Notes under the pieces: model-generated
The model's input: only the letters and a program-made list of their open reading frames with translations
Told to the model about the DNA's origin: nothing
Databases searched by the model: none
Translations under genes and position numbers: made by a program
Assembly (NCBI GenBank): GCA_001600175.1
Contig: BCJC01000003.1
Coordinates: 1,302,001-1,366,000 of the forward strand
Reading direction: 5' to 3'
DNA: 64,000 bases
From: Erythrobasidium yunnanense
Taxonomy: Eukaryota > Basidiomycota > Cystobasidiomycetes > Erythrobasidiales > Erythrobasidiaceae
Shown: piece after piece, positions 11,483-23,746 of the stretch
Position numbering within the stretch: position 1 is the first letter of the stretch
How the letters are laid out: each line of letters begins with the position of its first letter

Positions 11483-12344
11483 AGTGATAGTCTCCGATCG
11501 TTCTTAGCTTGCTTCATCTGTAGCATAGATTCTTCAGCACGCTCTTTCGTCTTGACAAGCGAGAGTGCGCGCTCTGAATCGCGTTGACAATGTCGTCAGT
11601 AAACTACTCGCAGACCGCTAGCAAGCTGGTTGATATGCAATCGCGATGCGCCGAAGAGGCTGAGAACCCTCGAACTGGTCGAAAATTCGCAGCCTCAGTT
11701 GAGGTCGATACTAACGGGAATAGCTTCGAAACGTCGTTCCTTCCCTGCAATGCCGTTTTCTCATGATTGTCCTGTCACGCTGAGTGTCCTGCCCAAAGAT
11801 CAGCGCAACATCCTCTCCCGTTCTTTGTTTGCGCGAGAAGGGAAGGGAGGTCAAAGAATACACAAAAGCTGACGGGCTGCAGTCCTTCTCTCTCCTATAC
11901 GGTCACAGTATCGTTAATTCTTGGGTTCTGACTATCCATCGTGCTTCGTCTGTCTGCTGGCTCATTCGAAGATCATGCACGGCGGGAACAGAATCACTCA
12001 GCTGCATAGACGGCAGCGTCTTCCCACCCTGGATGATCTGTCAGGTATATCGATTCCTGGATCTAACGATGCTGCAGCAGCTGCATCACTGGGCGCTCCG
12101 GCTGGTCCAGACGCAACAGTTACAGGGAGCAGGACTTCTCTGGATGTAGCTCGACCAGCAACCCCCGAAACGCAGACAGGGTCTGCTACAGCTTCTCTAT
12201 CATCCCCAACCACGGCACTGGCTGCCGACTCCAGAATTGCCGGGACTGATACACATTTCTTGGAAATCGACGATATTTGGTCAGCCAACCCAATTTTCGC
12301 AGGATGATTCATCAGTTAAAACCTCTCAACTTGTTTTGATGCAG
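11483..12344. other. Region between Faf1-like gene and CFEM gene; probable unresolved 5' exon(s)
   Basis: An open frame at 11976-12306 has coding-like composition (PTLDDLSGISIPGS, then a Thr/Ser/Ala-rich stretch). If its end at 12279 is a GT donor, it joins the CFEM exon at 12345 and supplies the first CFEM cysteine (EIDDI-C-TLTC). No signal peptide could be located, so this link is tentative. A second frame from ATG 11589 is of unknown status. Confidence 0.3.
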
Positions 12345-13631
12345 CACTTTGACCTGTCTAGGTGCCTCTATCTCTCGCTCATGCGTGTCAGATGTAAGCA
12401 GATTCTTTGCTGTTTGGTTGTGAGGTCAAGAGCTGAAAGCAATTGCTAGACATGCATTTGTGCATCGACATCTGAACTCACTGCAGTTTCGCAATGCGTA
12501 CAAGCGAATTGCCCTAACAGAGAACATAGGGGCTTCTTACGAGTGGTGTCTCAGGTAACCTGAGAATTGCTAACAACTTTCAACGCATCGACTGATCCTA
12601 GATCCTAGTCGTGTGGCCTCGATGTTGCGGCGGCTCTCCTCGTCGCATCCCAAATATCAAGCTCGATCTCCAGTACTACGTCGCTGTCTAGCTCAACCAG
12701 CAGCCTCACTTCGACTGAGACCTCCTCATCCATCACCTTTTCCTCCTCTCTCACATCAACTTCTGCCTCTACCTCCTCTACGGCGAGCCAGTCTGCAACC
12801 GACCAGCCGTCCGTAATCTACGAAACCGTTACTCCGAATGCTATTCCGTCCAAGCGACCCACCAACAACGCGGCGGCAGATATCAGTGTAGAAGCTGGCA
12901 AAGAGGGCGAGAGCAGCGGACTATCGAAGCCTGCTGTTGTCGGCATCATAGCTGGAGTAGTAGCCGGCCTCATGCTCATTGGCATCTGCATTTGGGTGGT
13001 TCGAAAGCAGCTCTTAGGTAGAAATCATCGACGCCAGGAGATGCTGCGGCAAAGCCAGAATGTCGACGAGTGGACCTCGAAAGAAAAGGAAGCTGCATAT
13101 GGCGGAGGCAGTGGAGGTCAGGCTGGACTGGGGTCAGCAGTGGACTCTAGACTGAACAGTAAAGGTGTGCAAGCGGATGGCACTGGTGCTGTCGCAGATC
13201 CGCAGTTCTGGGAGCAGTTTAGAAGAGCCAATGACAGCTACGAGCTGCCGAATGAAACAGATCGCTATCCGATCCGTCATCAAAGTCTGGGCATACCTGT
13301 GCATCAGTATGAGTATCACGACCAAGAGCAAATCGCCTCGCCCTTTACTTTTCCCCAGCGACGCGACTCCCTTCCTATGCAAGCTTCACAACCCAATCAG
13401 TTCGTGGCCCCGGATATCTCTCGTCAACTGAGATTCGCTGATATACCACCTTCAAGCTCTTCGCAGCGAACGGGAAGTAACCTATCCTCTGAGCCGTTGA
13501 GGCCTCTATCGAATCACGCAGAGCCGGTCTCTGCCAGGTCTTCCATCACATTCGATGGTCTAGCTTACCTCGTGCCGGAGGGCAACGGGGATAGCAGGGT
13601 CAGAAACAGCTTTATACCAAGGGCTATGTAG
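12345..13631 (+). CDS. CFEM-domain single-pass surface protein, 5' end uncertain
   Basis: Confident exons are 12345-12393, 12450-12554 and 12609-13631. Joined, they read TLTCLGASISRSCVSDTCIC and then VSQCVQANCPN and QSCG, the cysteine spacing and SDTCIC core of the fungal CFEM module. A Ser/Thr-rich stalk of about 90 residues follows, then a transmembrane helix (AVVGIIAGVVAGLMLIGICIWVV), a stop-transfer run (RKQLLGRNHRR) and a cytoplasmic tail of about 200 residues. CFEM domains occur in cell-surface proteins, some binding haem. The first CFEM cysteine and the signal peptide must lie in one or more upstream exons that I could not fix. Confidence 0.72.
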
Positions 13632-13797
13632 ACGCAGCCCGCGATCTTCTCGGTGGTCTCCATACCACGGACTGTATATCCTGAATCAGTATTGCTGCCA
13701 TAAGGTATACGATGTGGTTGTAGCATAGGGTTGAAGGTAGAGGGCGCCGGTGTCTCGTTGTTGTCTCTCGTTGATCAGAATCTTCCCAACCGGAGTA

Positions 13798-14859
13798 ATG
13801 TCTGGCAAAGCTGAGCAGCCTCTGGTTGATCCACCATCGTACGGCGAATCTGTAGGAAGCACTCCGCGAACGTCGACATCGCAGACTCGCCAGAATCAGG
13901 CTTCGTCGCATCAGCAACAGCCAGCGAGCTCGAGCTGTTTCGGCCATGGAGGAGCAACGCATATGCAGCAGCAGTCGCAGTCGCAACAGCAGCAGCAATA
14001 CTCTTACAGTTCTGGCGACAAGAGCCGCGATTCCAAGCTGTTTGCAGACTATAATGACGAGGCAGCGACACCGCCTGCCAGCAAGAAGTTAGCCAGCAAA
14101 GACAAGGGAAAAGGAAAAACAAAGGAGAGTCAAGCAAGCCGGATTCCTGTAGAAGCGCAGAAAGCTCTGGCACCGCTCAACATGTCCAACGACTTGAAGG
14201 ATATCGTCGGGATGTATTCCTTGGAACTGTCAAGCCAAACTACCTGGACTATGAACGGCTCAGCAAGTACTCTGGTCACTCCATGCTGTAACTTTGCTGC
14301 GACTGGCAAGAACGATATAGATGTAACCCTCTACTTCCGCCCTCCTCCCGTTTCGACAAGCGCGAATGCACCACCTCTTCCCTCAAGGTCCACAGCACAT
14401 ACTGTTACGCCTCCTTTGGAGATCCTTACTAGCTGCAAGAAGGGGAAGTTGAAGCTTTCGGTGCCAGATAGGCTTCCTGCCAGGCCTCTGCGGATGGTCT
14501 CATCGCTGGAAGGGTGAGTCCTCCTGGCTCTCAGGGCGGCTCTGGCTGATCTTCTGTACAGCAATGCATACGTATCGCTTCCAGTAGCTTTTGACGGTAA
14601 GTTGGCCATCTGGGCGCCGACTGGAAGCGTGGAGCTTTCGGAGCAGCTTCGAAGGCAATCGACGATCATTCCCTCAACGACGCAAAACTCGTATATTATA
14701 GTATATCGCATCACACCACTGGCTAGTAATGCTACATCTGCAGACGAAGCAGCGTTGCCTGGCGGCATTATGGATCTCTGCCAGATCAATTCTAGCAAAG
14801 GACGAGTAAGGGTGGATTACGCAAAGTTGTCTAATGGAGATAGCTGTGTGGTCATGTGA
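13798..14859 (+). CDS. DUF7330-like hypothetical protein
   Basis: Two exons (13798-14513, 14562-14859) encode 337 residues. The start is the ATG at 13798, with no ATG upstream in frame. The N-terminal 100 residues are polar, with glutamine runs. The C-terminal 190 residues form a beta-rich module with DVTLYFRPPPVS, ILTSCKKGKLKLSVPDR, AYVSLPVAFDGKLAIWAPTG and RVRVDYAKLSNGDSCVVM, which resembles the basidiomycete DUF7330 domain. Function is unknown. Confidence 0.6.
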
Positions 14860-15144
14860 GATCATACTTTCTTTATCTCAAGCACTACGTGTTCTGTTGT
14901 TGTTTCCAGTAGATCGTCTGCCGTATTTCCTATAAGTCCCGGCTACGATAAGATAATTGCTATACACGCTCTTATCAGCAGCTCTGAGCTCCTACATATA
15001 CATCAATTTCTCGTATGACACATCAGCAATCCTTCAACGACATAGAGCGTATAGCTTTGGACCGGCCACAACGGTATCACGAAACTACATAGGCATGGGG
15101 TGTTCATTACTAGAAGACGTCAGTCTGTCTGTTGAGCATCTCCC

Positions 15145-18090
15145 CTACTTTTTGGTACTCGATCCGGGCACGCCGCTCCGTAAGACTTGATAGAAGGCTT
15201 CCGGCGGAAGTTCGACATTGCCAAGCTGAGATCACACAGCTACGATGAGCATATTCCCATGATCGCGTCTTGAAGTGTCACAAACCCGTTTCAGCTTTTT
15301 CAGACCCGCTTTCTGTTTGCTGAGAAGCTTCATTTTCCGCGTCACATCGCCTGCAAACCAGATCAGCAACTTAAGGCATCGATAGACGCAATCCTTTACT
15401 GACCTCCGTACAGATAGCCAGTCTTATGGGTTAAGTCGATGCGTGTCAGATTCGATCCTGTAGCCATACTGCCAAGACAAGGCAACTTACGACGTCTTTA
15501 CGAATGGGCGCCAGTCTGTTATATGCCCAATCGTCAACCCAGGCTTAACTCGGCACGTAAGCTCTCGTACCTCTCTCTGGCAATGATCTTGCTGCCAACA
15601 GCTGCTTGAATGATTATCTCGAATTGCTGCCGAGGTGTAACTTCCTTCAAACGCTCACACCATCGTCGACCTTCTTTTACAAGTTCGGAGCGATGCAGAA
15701 CGCAAGTAAGGGCATCAACGCTCTTGCCATTGACCAGGATGCTCATCTTGACCATATCGCTCTGTTCCCAGCCTGCTTCTTCGTAGTCAAAGCTAGCGTA
15801 CCCAGAAGTGAAGGATTTGAGGTCGCTATGAAAGCTACTGATAATGCTTGACAGCGGGAGCTGGTACACCAAGCTGACTCTCTGACGGGAAGAGCCAGAA
15901 GTCGCATCATTGTCCATGTAGACGAAGGATAGCTGACTTCCTCGTTGCTCCTGCCATTGCATGCTTTATCAGCCGAGTACTCCCAGATACTTGGCAAATC
16001 TGTCCTTACCGCGCACAGCTCCATTACACCTCCTGTAAACTCGTCGGGAGTGACTATGGTGGCTCGGATCATTGGTTCAAGGACATGGCTGATCTTGCGT
16101 TTGGACATTTCTCCAGCGTCCGGGAAATCTGCTGGACTGTCGATGATTGTTTCGGATTCGTCGCGCTCAACGACTTCGGCTAATAGTCAGCACACCTTCC
16201 TCTACCACAAAGAACTTACTCACGCTTCAATGATACGAAAGACTTGGTGACGAGGACTTCGGACTGATATCTAGTAAGGGCATCTCAGTACTTTCGTCTA
16301 ATGTGGGGTTCTCATCCACGGACTCATCCTCTAGTCGTTGTTTGAAGACTTCTGCGTGCAGAGCACCCAAGAAGCCAAGTCGGAAGCCTTGACCTAGCGC
16401 GACGGATGATTCTCGTTGTACAGAGACAGATCGATCCGTCAAAGTAAGCTGAGCAGAGCATCAGCTTGTATACAGCCATTAATCATCACTACGTACTTTC
16501 CGAACTGATTCGTCCAGCTTAAGGAACTGGTGAGATTCGAGCGGGAAAAGACCCGCGTAAACAGTAGCTTTTTGCGGCTTGAAGCGCTCCAGCGGAGGAG
16601 TCGGAAAGCCAGTCTTGTGGAACGTGTCTCCCAGATAGGCTGTAAAAGAAGAACCTTAGTACCACCCAGAGGCACAGCCTGATCAGCCTACCGTCGGCCG
16701 GATCCTTCATTCCGCAAGTGATGTAGCCGACCTGTCCAGTGCTCAAGGGTTCTGAGATGGGTCTAGCGGAAGGATGGAGTACTCCCATGTCGCCAACTTC
16801 GAAGGATCTGCCATTAAATATGGAAGTGATCTTATCCCCTGCGAATAAGAACGTTGGCATGAAGACCCATCAAGCAGCAAGGCTTAGCCACATACCTTTC
16901 TTCAGTGACCCTGAAGCTACAGCGATCAAGCTTACGACGCCCTTGAACTCGTCGTACCAGGAGTCAAACGCCAAAGCTCTGAGTGGCTCGTTACTGCTTG
17001 CGTGGGATGGCGGCGGCGGTATATGCTGGACGATGGCGTCCAGGATGGAGTGTACACCGGTACCAGTCTTTGCGGAGATAGGTAGGATAGGATCGTCTGG
17101 GCGGAGCAGAGCCCGCACTTCTGATAGGGTACTAGGAAGATCAGAGTTCGGAAGATCGATCTATGACCATCGTCAATACATATATCTTGCTAAATATTGT
17201 GTTCGAGATTACTTTGTTGGCTACTCCTATTATTTGCAGGTTTCGCTTTCTCGCTGCATCAAGCACAGACTGATGTTGAGGTAACAGCATTGTCAGCTCT
17301 GGGCCAAGGAGCGCTACTAGAGTATAGCTCACCAAGGTCTGCGCCTGTATGCCTTGTGTAGCATCGACTAAAAGGAGTGCGCCTTGTACTGCAAGTAAAG
17401 AACGCAGAACTTCGGAAGAAAAGTCTACATGGCCTGGGCTGTGGGACTTGCGTCAGCAAGGGGTGATCATAAGAAGGGGGATGCCCTTACGTATCGAGTA
17501 AGTTCAGGAGGTAAGGCCTGTCTTCTCCAGCTGGTTGGTAGATCATCCTGGCAAGCCAGATTAGCAGGATGCTCGCAAGCGCATGAAGTCTAGCATACGA
17601 AGCGCTCATAGCTCTGACAGTAATACCACGCTCCCTCTCAACCTTGAGAGTATCGAGAACCTGTCTGTTCCTCTCTCCATTTTTTGCGGAGGGTATCGTT
17701 CCTGTCAACTCGAGCAGCCTGTCGGCCAGCGTACTCTTTCCTGGATGCGCAGACCATGCATTAGATTCATAAATAAAAAGGCGAAATAGAAAAGCTACCA
17801 TGATCAACATGCGCGATAATCGCGAAATTGCGAATCCTTTCTGGCGGGAAGTCAGAAAGCTTGAAAGGCAGTGGCACAGCTAGCGAAGAATGCTTTCTCG
17901 AGGAGATACGGGACGTGAAAGCAGGGAGGCCATCTTCGTCCGGTCTAGAATATCGTGACAGCAGGCTGCTGCGAAATCTCAAGCTGGCATAGGAGGAGGC
18001 AGTTCGCAGAGATCTGGCATGGACAGCATTTGTCTTGTTCGTCGTCGCAGGGTCATGGAAGAGCAAGTGCAGACATCGTCGAGCTCGCAT
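15145..18090 (-). CDS. GUF1: Mitochondrial elongation factor 4 (GUF1/LepA)
   Basis: Sixteen exons: 17799-18090, 17599-17740, 17491-17547, 17333-17438, 17213-17269, 16896-17160, 16692-16838, 16497-16639, 16320-16448, 16224-16263, 16010-16179, 15571-15950, 15491-15515, 15404-15422, 15286-15350 and 15145-15225. They sum to 2118 bases (705 residues). An Arg-rich presequence is followed by G1 AHVDHGKST, G2 RERGIT, G3 DTPGHVDFS, G4 NKIDL and G5 SAKTG. The LepA-specific parts are [61 protein letters not shown] and the C-terminal [20 protein letters not shown]. Two very short exons (25 and 19 bases) encode this last block. GUF1 is a mitochondrial ribosome-bound GTPase that back-translocates stalled ribosomes. 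Confidence 0.95.
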
Positions 18091-18460
18091 TCAGAGGCAG
18101 CGAGACGAGCACGGGATATGGCAGGAGACCAAGCTCGGTCGTAAAGTACGGTGAAACTGGGCAAGAGCTTGCGATAGATGCATCTACAGCAAGAGCTATC
18201 TACGATGGTCAGCTGGTCCCGTCCTATCTCTTGTCTTCCTCTTGCTGTGCGCGACCTCAGCCGGCTAAGTAAGTCAGAAGCTCACCGGCATCATCAGTCA
18301 ACGAATCCATACCTTCAACTGCAAGATCATCTAGTCCTCCAAGTCTTCTCTGGCGGGCTGTCGGGGTGCCGATATGCAAATCCGATTCTGGACTTCTTCA
18401 GTCATCATCGCGTTATGCGCCGCTCTTCTCCTTTACACCAACAGAAGAACTCCGCCAAAG
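18091..18460. other. Divergent promoter region GUF1 / SDR
   Basis: A head-to-head spacing of 370 bases carries no convincing frame, so both promoters must lie here. Confidence 0.5.
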
Positions 18461-19494
18461 ATGTCAAGCTACACACGTATTGCAGCTGTTTCAGGAGCCA
18501 ACAAAGGTCAGGCTCGATGCCAGAGCCTGCGTTGAAGGCTGCTGACAAACGCTACGGATCATCAGGCATCGGCTTAGCGATAGTCAGACAGCTTGCTTTG
18601 CAGTATCCCACGTCAACTTTTAACAACGGTCCTTTACTTATCTACCTCACATCCCGCGATAAAGGAAGAGGGCAAGCAGCGTTAGCCGACATCAAGAGCG
18701 ATCAGCAGCTGAAAGCTGCAAAAGCCTTGAAGGCAGATGGAGGGTTGACGGATATCAAGTGGACTGCTCTGGACATCTCCGATAACGCCAGCATCGATGG
18801 GTTCGCAAAGCAAATGGAGAAAGAGCATGGTCAAATCGATTTCTATATTGGCAATGCAGGAATCGCCATGCAGGGCTTCGGTATGTTGGATATCTTGACA
18901 TTCCATGCCCACATACTGAGAAAAAGCGAGCAGACGCGAACGTAGCCGAGGCGACTATCGCTTCCAACTACTTCGGCGCTGTTCGAGTGACCGAGCGCGT
19001 TCTTCCTCTCATTCGCTCTGGCGGTAGAGTCGTCAACGTTGCGAGCATGGCTGGTCACCTCAATAGCAAGTACAGCGAGGATGTCCGATCCCGCTTCCTT
19101 TCCAGCAAAAGCGTCAGCGATGTCGACCAACTCATGAACGAGTTCGTAAAGGCCGTCAAAGATGGCTCACATAGCCAGAGAGGATGGCCAAGTGCAGCCT
19201 ATGCAGTCTCGAAAGCAGGCTTGATCGGTGCCACGCGAGCGATTGCCGCTCAGGAAAAGGCGAAGGGAAGCCAGACGCTCATCAATGTTTGCTGTCCGGG
19301 GTGTGTCCATTCAGTTTAAGCTGTCACCTCCGATCTAACAAATACTTCATAGATACGTACAAACTGATATGACCAAAGGAGGCGGCTCGAAGACACCTGA
19401 TCAGGGCGCGCAAACTCCTGCGCTTCTAGCTCTGGGCGACATTGGCGATCAGACTGGTCTGTTCTGGCAGCACGAGAAAGTCATTAAATGGTAG
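18461..19494 (+). CDS. Carbonyl-reductase-like short-chain dehydrogenase
   Basis: Four exons (18461-18506, 18566-18880, 18934-19300, 19353-19494) encode 289 residues. The first junction rebuilds the Rossmann TGxxxGIG motif as SGANKGIGLAIV. Other marks are LTSRDKGRGQAAL, LDISD, NAG in IGNAGIAMQGFD, the catalytic serine in VVNVASMAGH, the catalytic YxxxK in AAYAVSKAG and PGYVQTDMT after the active site. The pattern GANKGIG, LTxRDxxRG and NAGI is that of the CBR1/carbonyl-reductase branch, usually NADPH-dependent cytosolic monomers. The substrate is unknown. Confidence 0.88.
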
Positions 19495-19719
19495 ATCAGA
19501 AACATGCATCGGAAACTTGAGCAACTGCAAACTACATCTAGCCTGCTTCACTCCCTTTACTGAATACGCGTCTGGCAAGCCTCCTCATTCATCCGGCTCA
19601 AAATGCTGCATCAGACTGAAGAAATCTTGCAGAGCGTCATTGTGGGGCGTACGAGCGTGTCGCAGAGACTCTGGATTGATTTCGTTGGCTGACTAACATC
19701 ACACTGACCTTTGTCACAG

Positions 19720-20474
19720 TCAGCACTGCTTTACAAAGCAGCACAGCCCGCGCGTTTAAAATATTTAGCTGCTCGCTGGCCAGCTGCATACCTGCTCCGC
19801 TCCAACACAAGATCTGCCAAGAGCATCGTAACTTATTATGCCGAGGCTCTCAGTCCACTCCAAAGAGTTTCGAGGTAGGAGCCTTTGCGCTGGCCCCTTC
19901 ATGTGGATTCGGCTGACACGCTCGATGTGTAGACGCTAAGCGTAAATAAGGCGATAGCCTTAGGACTATACAGGATGCGGCTCGAGACCATCAAGGCTAC
20001 AGCGATACCCACTATCGAATGCGTCTGAAGGACCTCAGGGAGGATACTAGGGCTTACGTGAAGGCACTTACAGACGCAGGCTACACGGAAAAGGACACAA
20101 ACAGAGCCAAAAACCAATCTGTAAGGGCTCGTCGCGACCTCGGTGATGCCGTCGTACCCGGCGCTAGGAACACATATGTAGGCATCCTCGGTGAGATCGA
20201 CGAAGCTGGTGCAAATCTCAATACCGACCGAGATCTACGTGCGGAACTCTTGTCCCGCCTGAATGCTGCTTGGCCCCAGTATGAGCGATTCCTCCGAGCT
20301 TCCGCTGAATCCAGGACTCAGGATCAAGCTGCCGACAACTATTACCGCCTGAGAGATATACGACTCGTTCCGCCCCACAACACACCACGGAGGCGCACAA
20401 GGGACTCGCCAAGGCGTTCAGGAGATCGGATTCGAATAGTCGACCCGGATGGAGATTACTACGTCAGAAGATGA
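19720..20474 (+). CDS. Small hypothetical protein, 5' exon structure uncertain
   Basis: The main exon is 19974-20474, opening after an acceptor (TATACAG) and reading DAARDHQGYSDTHYRMRL through to an Arg-rich tail (RIRIVDPDGDYYVRR). An upstream open stretch at about 19720-19876 (starting SALLYKAAQPARLKYLAARW) probably belongs to the same gene, but no consensus splice joins the two in frame. The only fit uses a weak GTTTCG donor. There is no recognised domain; the central part is charged and helical (RDLRAELLSRLNAAWPQYER). Confidence 0.45.
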
Positions 20475-20665
20475 GCGAGTTGTCCTCCTGCCGCGTTCAA
20501 GCCGCTCTCTCATTATTTGTTTCCTGATGTCCTTTCCGTTGTGGCTCTATTCTTACGCTTAAGTCCAAAATCCCTCACCTTATAACTACCGCACCTTTCA
20601 GCTTGATAACTGGCCAAGTTCAGTTAACAACTGGCGCATTTCGTTTACTAAGTTAGACTACAGTG

Positions 20666-22204
20666 CTAACCCCACTGTCCCACATCTGGCCAATGCATCC
20701 AGAATCCACCACGCTCATCTTTCCCTACCACAGTCAACAGGTTCTCGTACATCTTTCCCTGATACCAAGCGCCTCTGTACAGGAAAGACGGCTTGCAGCT
20801 TCTTCCCTCTTCGCACCCTGCGAGCGCACCACCGAAATCGACATTGCCCAAGCCCGCCTTCGACCAATTGGTGATCCAATAGTCCTGCGACCCTTCTAAC
20901 CCATAGTATACCTCTTCACCTGTCTTTTCATAATGGTCTTTCAATGACTTCCCAGCTCGAGCCAGAGCATCTCCCATGGACTGTTCAAGGATGTTCTTCC
21001 GGATCTGTCGAGCCCAGTCCACCTGGGAGTCTGTGGGAGACAGCTCTGAAACGAGGGAACCAAGAGCGTTGCCCATGTAATTCGAAGACATGCATGGATG
21101 ACGCCCTCGGATGTCTGCGATGAAGCATGCTAAGAGAGCTTTGCCTGAGCTCGAATACCGGTGCTGTGGATGACCAAATCAGATAAAGAGCTGGGTCTGT
21201 TTGTAGCGGCTTACCTTGAGCCACCAGCTCGCGAGAACATCACCTTGGCTGATCCACTCTTCTCCAGGTACCTCAGCTGCTATGCTGGCATGCCACTCCT
21301 TAATCACAGAGGCTGGAACATAGGCCATCCTTATAGGAGTAGTGATGTCTATAGCCTCCTTTGGCGTCTCTGATGAAGACGGAGCTGTTTCCTTCCTGCC
21401 ATTCCCCAAAGCCAAGATCGCTGGCTTGGGTATAGCCCTCATATACTTGACTATCGGCGATGCTCTAACATCCGCGCTGAGGACTAGCTCCAAAGGCTGA
21501 TCTACAAGCGGATCAGGCAAGTTCCTATCGGTTTCCAAAGGGTTTCCATTGACGATAGCTTGCCAATTGCGCATGAGAATCCCCAGTCCTCCGATGTCCA
21601 ATACAGCATGCGGGAACGTTATTCCCAGAAGCGTTGTGTCGGCGAAGGAGGTGATATGGACTGCGAAGATGGGTTCATCGGCTTGCGGTGCTATGTAGTC
21701 TGCGATGTATTGCGGCTGCTTCGGGCCATGGAAGAGGGACTGGAACGACTCGCAGTGGCTGACGTAGGAAACCTCATCTTGAGCTGAAGAAGAGGAAGAG
21801 GGAAGTTTCGAGGCGAGCGGGTCTTGGCGGATGAGCTGGTCTTTTACTGTTTGTGAGGATTTGAATGTCTTGTACGATGCATCGATAACACTAGGTACTC
21901 GGATCTCCAGCTTCTCCTTCTGCTCGAGGAGAAGATTCTAATCAGATAAGATTGTGCCTGTTTCTGTCTCAGGCAGCGGCGAACATACAGCATTAAGGTA
22001 GAGTCTTCCCGCCAATCTTTGCCATTCTTTTGTGCATGTAAACAGTGTATGTAAGGCTGCGAACAGCTTGTTGTGGTCAAGAACGCCCTCAAACCTGAAT
22101 CCCACCAGCATGATGAACTTCCGCAGGAAAGGCGTGTCGTCGCCGCTATGCAGAGGATACACGAGCATGTCTTTTTGCATATCACTTTCGCGAAGAGGGC
22201 CCAT
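20666..22204 (-). CDS. BAHD-like acyltransferase (transferase family)
   Basis: Three exons (21989-22204, 21215-21937, 20666-21163) encode 478 residues. The start is the first in-frame ATG, at 22204. The catalytic HxxxD motif is ITFPHAVLDIGGLG, about residue 190. The structural DFGWG-type motif appears late as LGNVDFGGALAGCEEG. The N-terminal half opens with LVYPLHSGDDTPFLRKF and the EWQRLAGRLYLN element typical of this fold. Members transfer acyl groups from acyl-CoA to alcohols or amines, often on secondary metabolites. No other biosynthetic genes lie nearby. The gene is divergent from the G-gamma gene. Confidence 0.82.
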
Positions 22205-22501
22205 CTTCTTTCTTGCTTTCTTTACAGATATATAAACAGCAAGAAGAGCCAAGGCTAAGGCCGACTTAATTGTGGACACGAAATGCAGAGTTGATTGATA
22301 TTTTGTGCATGTAGTAACACTACGACGAGCACAAGCTGCTACGTTTCTGGAATTTGCCTGCTTTCGACGTTGCGCTTCTACCTCTTCCCAGCTCGCCAGG
22401 CCTCTGCTCCCGCTCGACTCGCCCAAAAAGCATCGCAAACGTCAAGAGGCAGGAACCTGTCACATTCGCTCGATAGTATCACCATATAAAACATCAGCAA
22501 G

Positions 22502-22886
22502 ATGATGCCCCGTCAAGGAAAACAGTCGATGGCAGAGCTCAAGCTCCGACGCCTGACAGAGCACAACCTGAGATTGAGGGAGGATCTCGATAGACCGAGA
22601 GTCAGAGTCAGCGAAGCGAGCCAGAGGTAGGCATTACCCTCACTTCTCGCTTTGTACAAGCAGCGCTGACCGCCCATTTCCCCCCGACCAGCCTCATCCG
22701 CTTCTGTTCGCAAACGAGAGATTACCTTGTGCGTTGATGCCGCTTGCATCAGTGATAGTCGCACACTCTAACATCTTATACTCGTGTGCGCAGGTCCCGT
22801 CCGTCTGGGGGCCAGTCGAGAAAACAGCAGACCCATACGCCGCTCAGAGCGCTGCAGGAGGCGGCGGATGCTGCACAGTCATGTAG
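22502..22886 (+). CDS. Heterotrimeric G protein gamma subunit
   Basis: Three short exons (22502-22626, 22692-22728, 22794-22886) encode 84 residues. The helix [20 protein letters not shown] is followed by [32 protein letters not shown] and DPYA, and the chain ends CCTVM. This is the fungal G-gamma consensus with a palmitoylation cysteine and a CaaX farnesylation box. It pairs with G-beta at the plasma membrane in pheromone and nutrient signalling. Because the exons are small, it is easily missed by ORF calling. Confidence 0.93.
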
Positions 22887-23746
22887 AGGGACAAACATTC
22901 GCACACATATACACCACTTCCTTCTTCTGGCGATATATACCCTTTCCTCGGTCTCTTTCTGGTCTTCTTCGCTCGTTCATGCATTTCTGGGGGCTCGGTA
23001 CAAGAAGACCGCAATCCGTTGGCGCGTCTTTCTCATGGTGTGGTCGTAGCAAGAGTATGGTAGAAGAAGTGTATCTCAGTATTCTCGTAGGGCAAGCGTC
23101 TGATCTGGCGATTCGGGCAGGCGACGGGGTTATACATTGGAAAGCCCCTCAGTCAGGAGGCGGGAGCGACAGTACGCGATGTCAATGGATACACCCTTCT
23201 CGATATTTTGGACGTCTTCGAGCACCCCACTTTCCGACTTCACTCGTCAACAACCCGTTCTTCAGGACCCCTTCTTCCCTCTTCATATCATCTACCCATC
23301 ATTACTACATCCCTTTCTTCCTCAGTACTCTTTTGTTGTGCCTTGTCAAAGCTCTCAGTCGATCGTTGTTATTCAAAAGCAATTAAAAGCGCAACCCCAC
23401 GGTACCCGCCCACCAACTTCGCTCTCGCTTGCAGCACGTTGCGCTGATTCCTAGTGTCGTCAGCAGCGAGTAAAGCATAGACACTTTCCGTCTGCCTCAG
23501 TGGAGACAGGAATGACTGATCAAACGGAAAACGACTAGGTAATTGGCAGACCATGCTAAACTGGCATTCTGTTGATACAACGAGGTGCTTCACTGCGTTG
23601 TATCTCCAACATACTCTCTGACTGCCTCTCCTAAGACTCCTCTGATCAGCTTTACCCCTGGCAATATATAGTACTACGAATCTCTTCCCGATCCATCTCC
23701 CTCGAAGGACTTGCTCGCTGCTCTCCCTGTTTGATCGACGACCTTT
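22887..23746. other. 860-base gap between convergent genes
   Basis: This contains 3' sequence of the G-gamma gene and of the degenerate Gfd2-like copy. Frames in both directions are short, low in coding character and without motifs. Confidence 0.45.

Noticed and set aside
15145-16180. Apparent frameshifts and a non-AG acceptor in the 3' half of GUF1
   Set aside because: They vanished once the 19-base exon, the 25-base exon and the last intron (15226-15285) were recognised. The full exon set is divisible by three and ends in the conserved [10 protein letters not shown] element.
20666-22886. Secondary-metabolite cluster around the BAHD-like acyltransferase
   Set aside because: Neighbours are a G-gamma subunit, GUF1, nuclease-like genes and other non-biosynthetic genes; no synthase, P450 or dedicated transporter is nearby.
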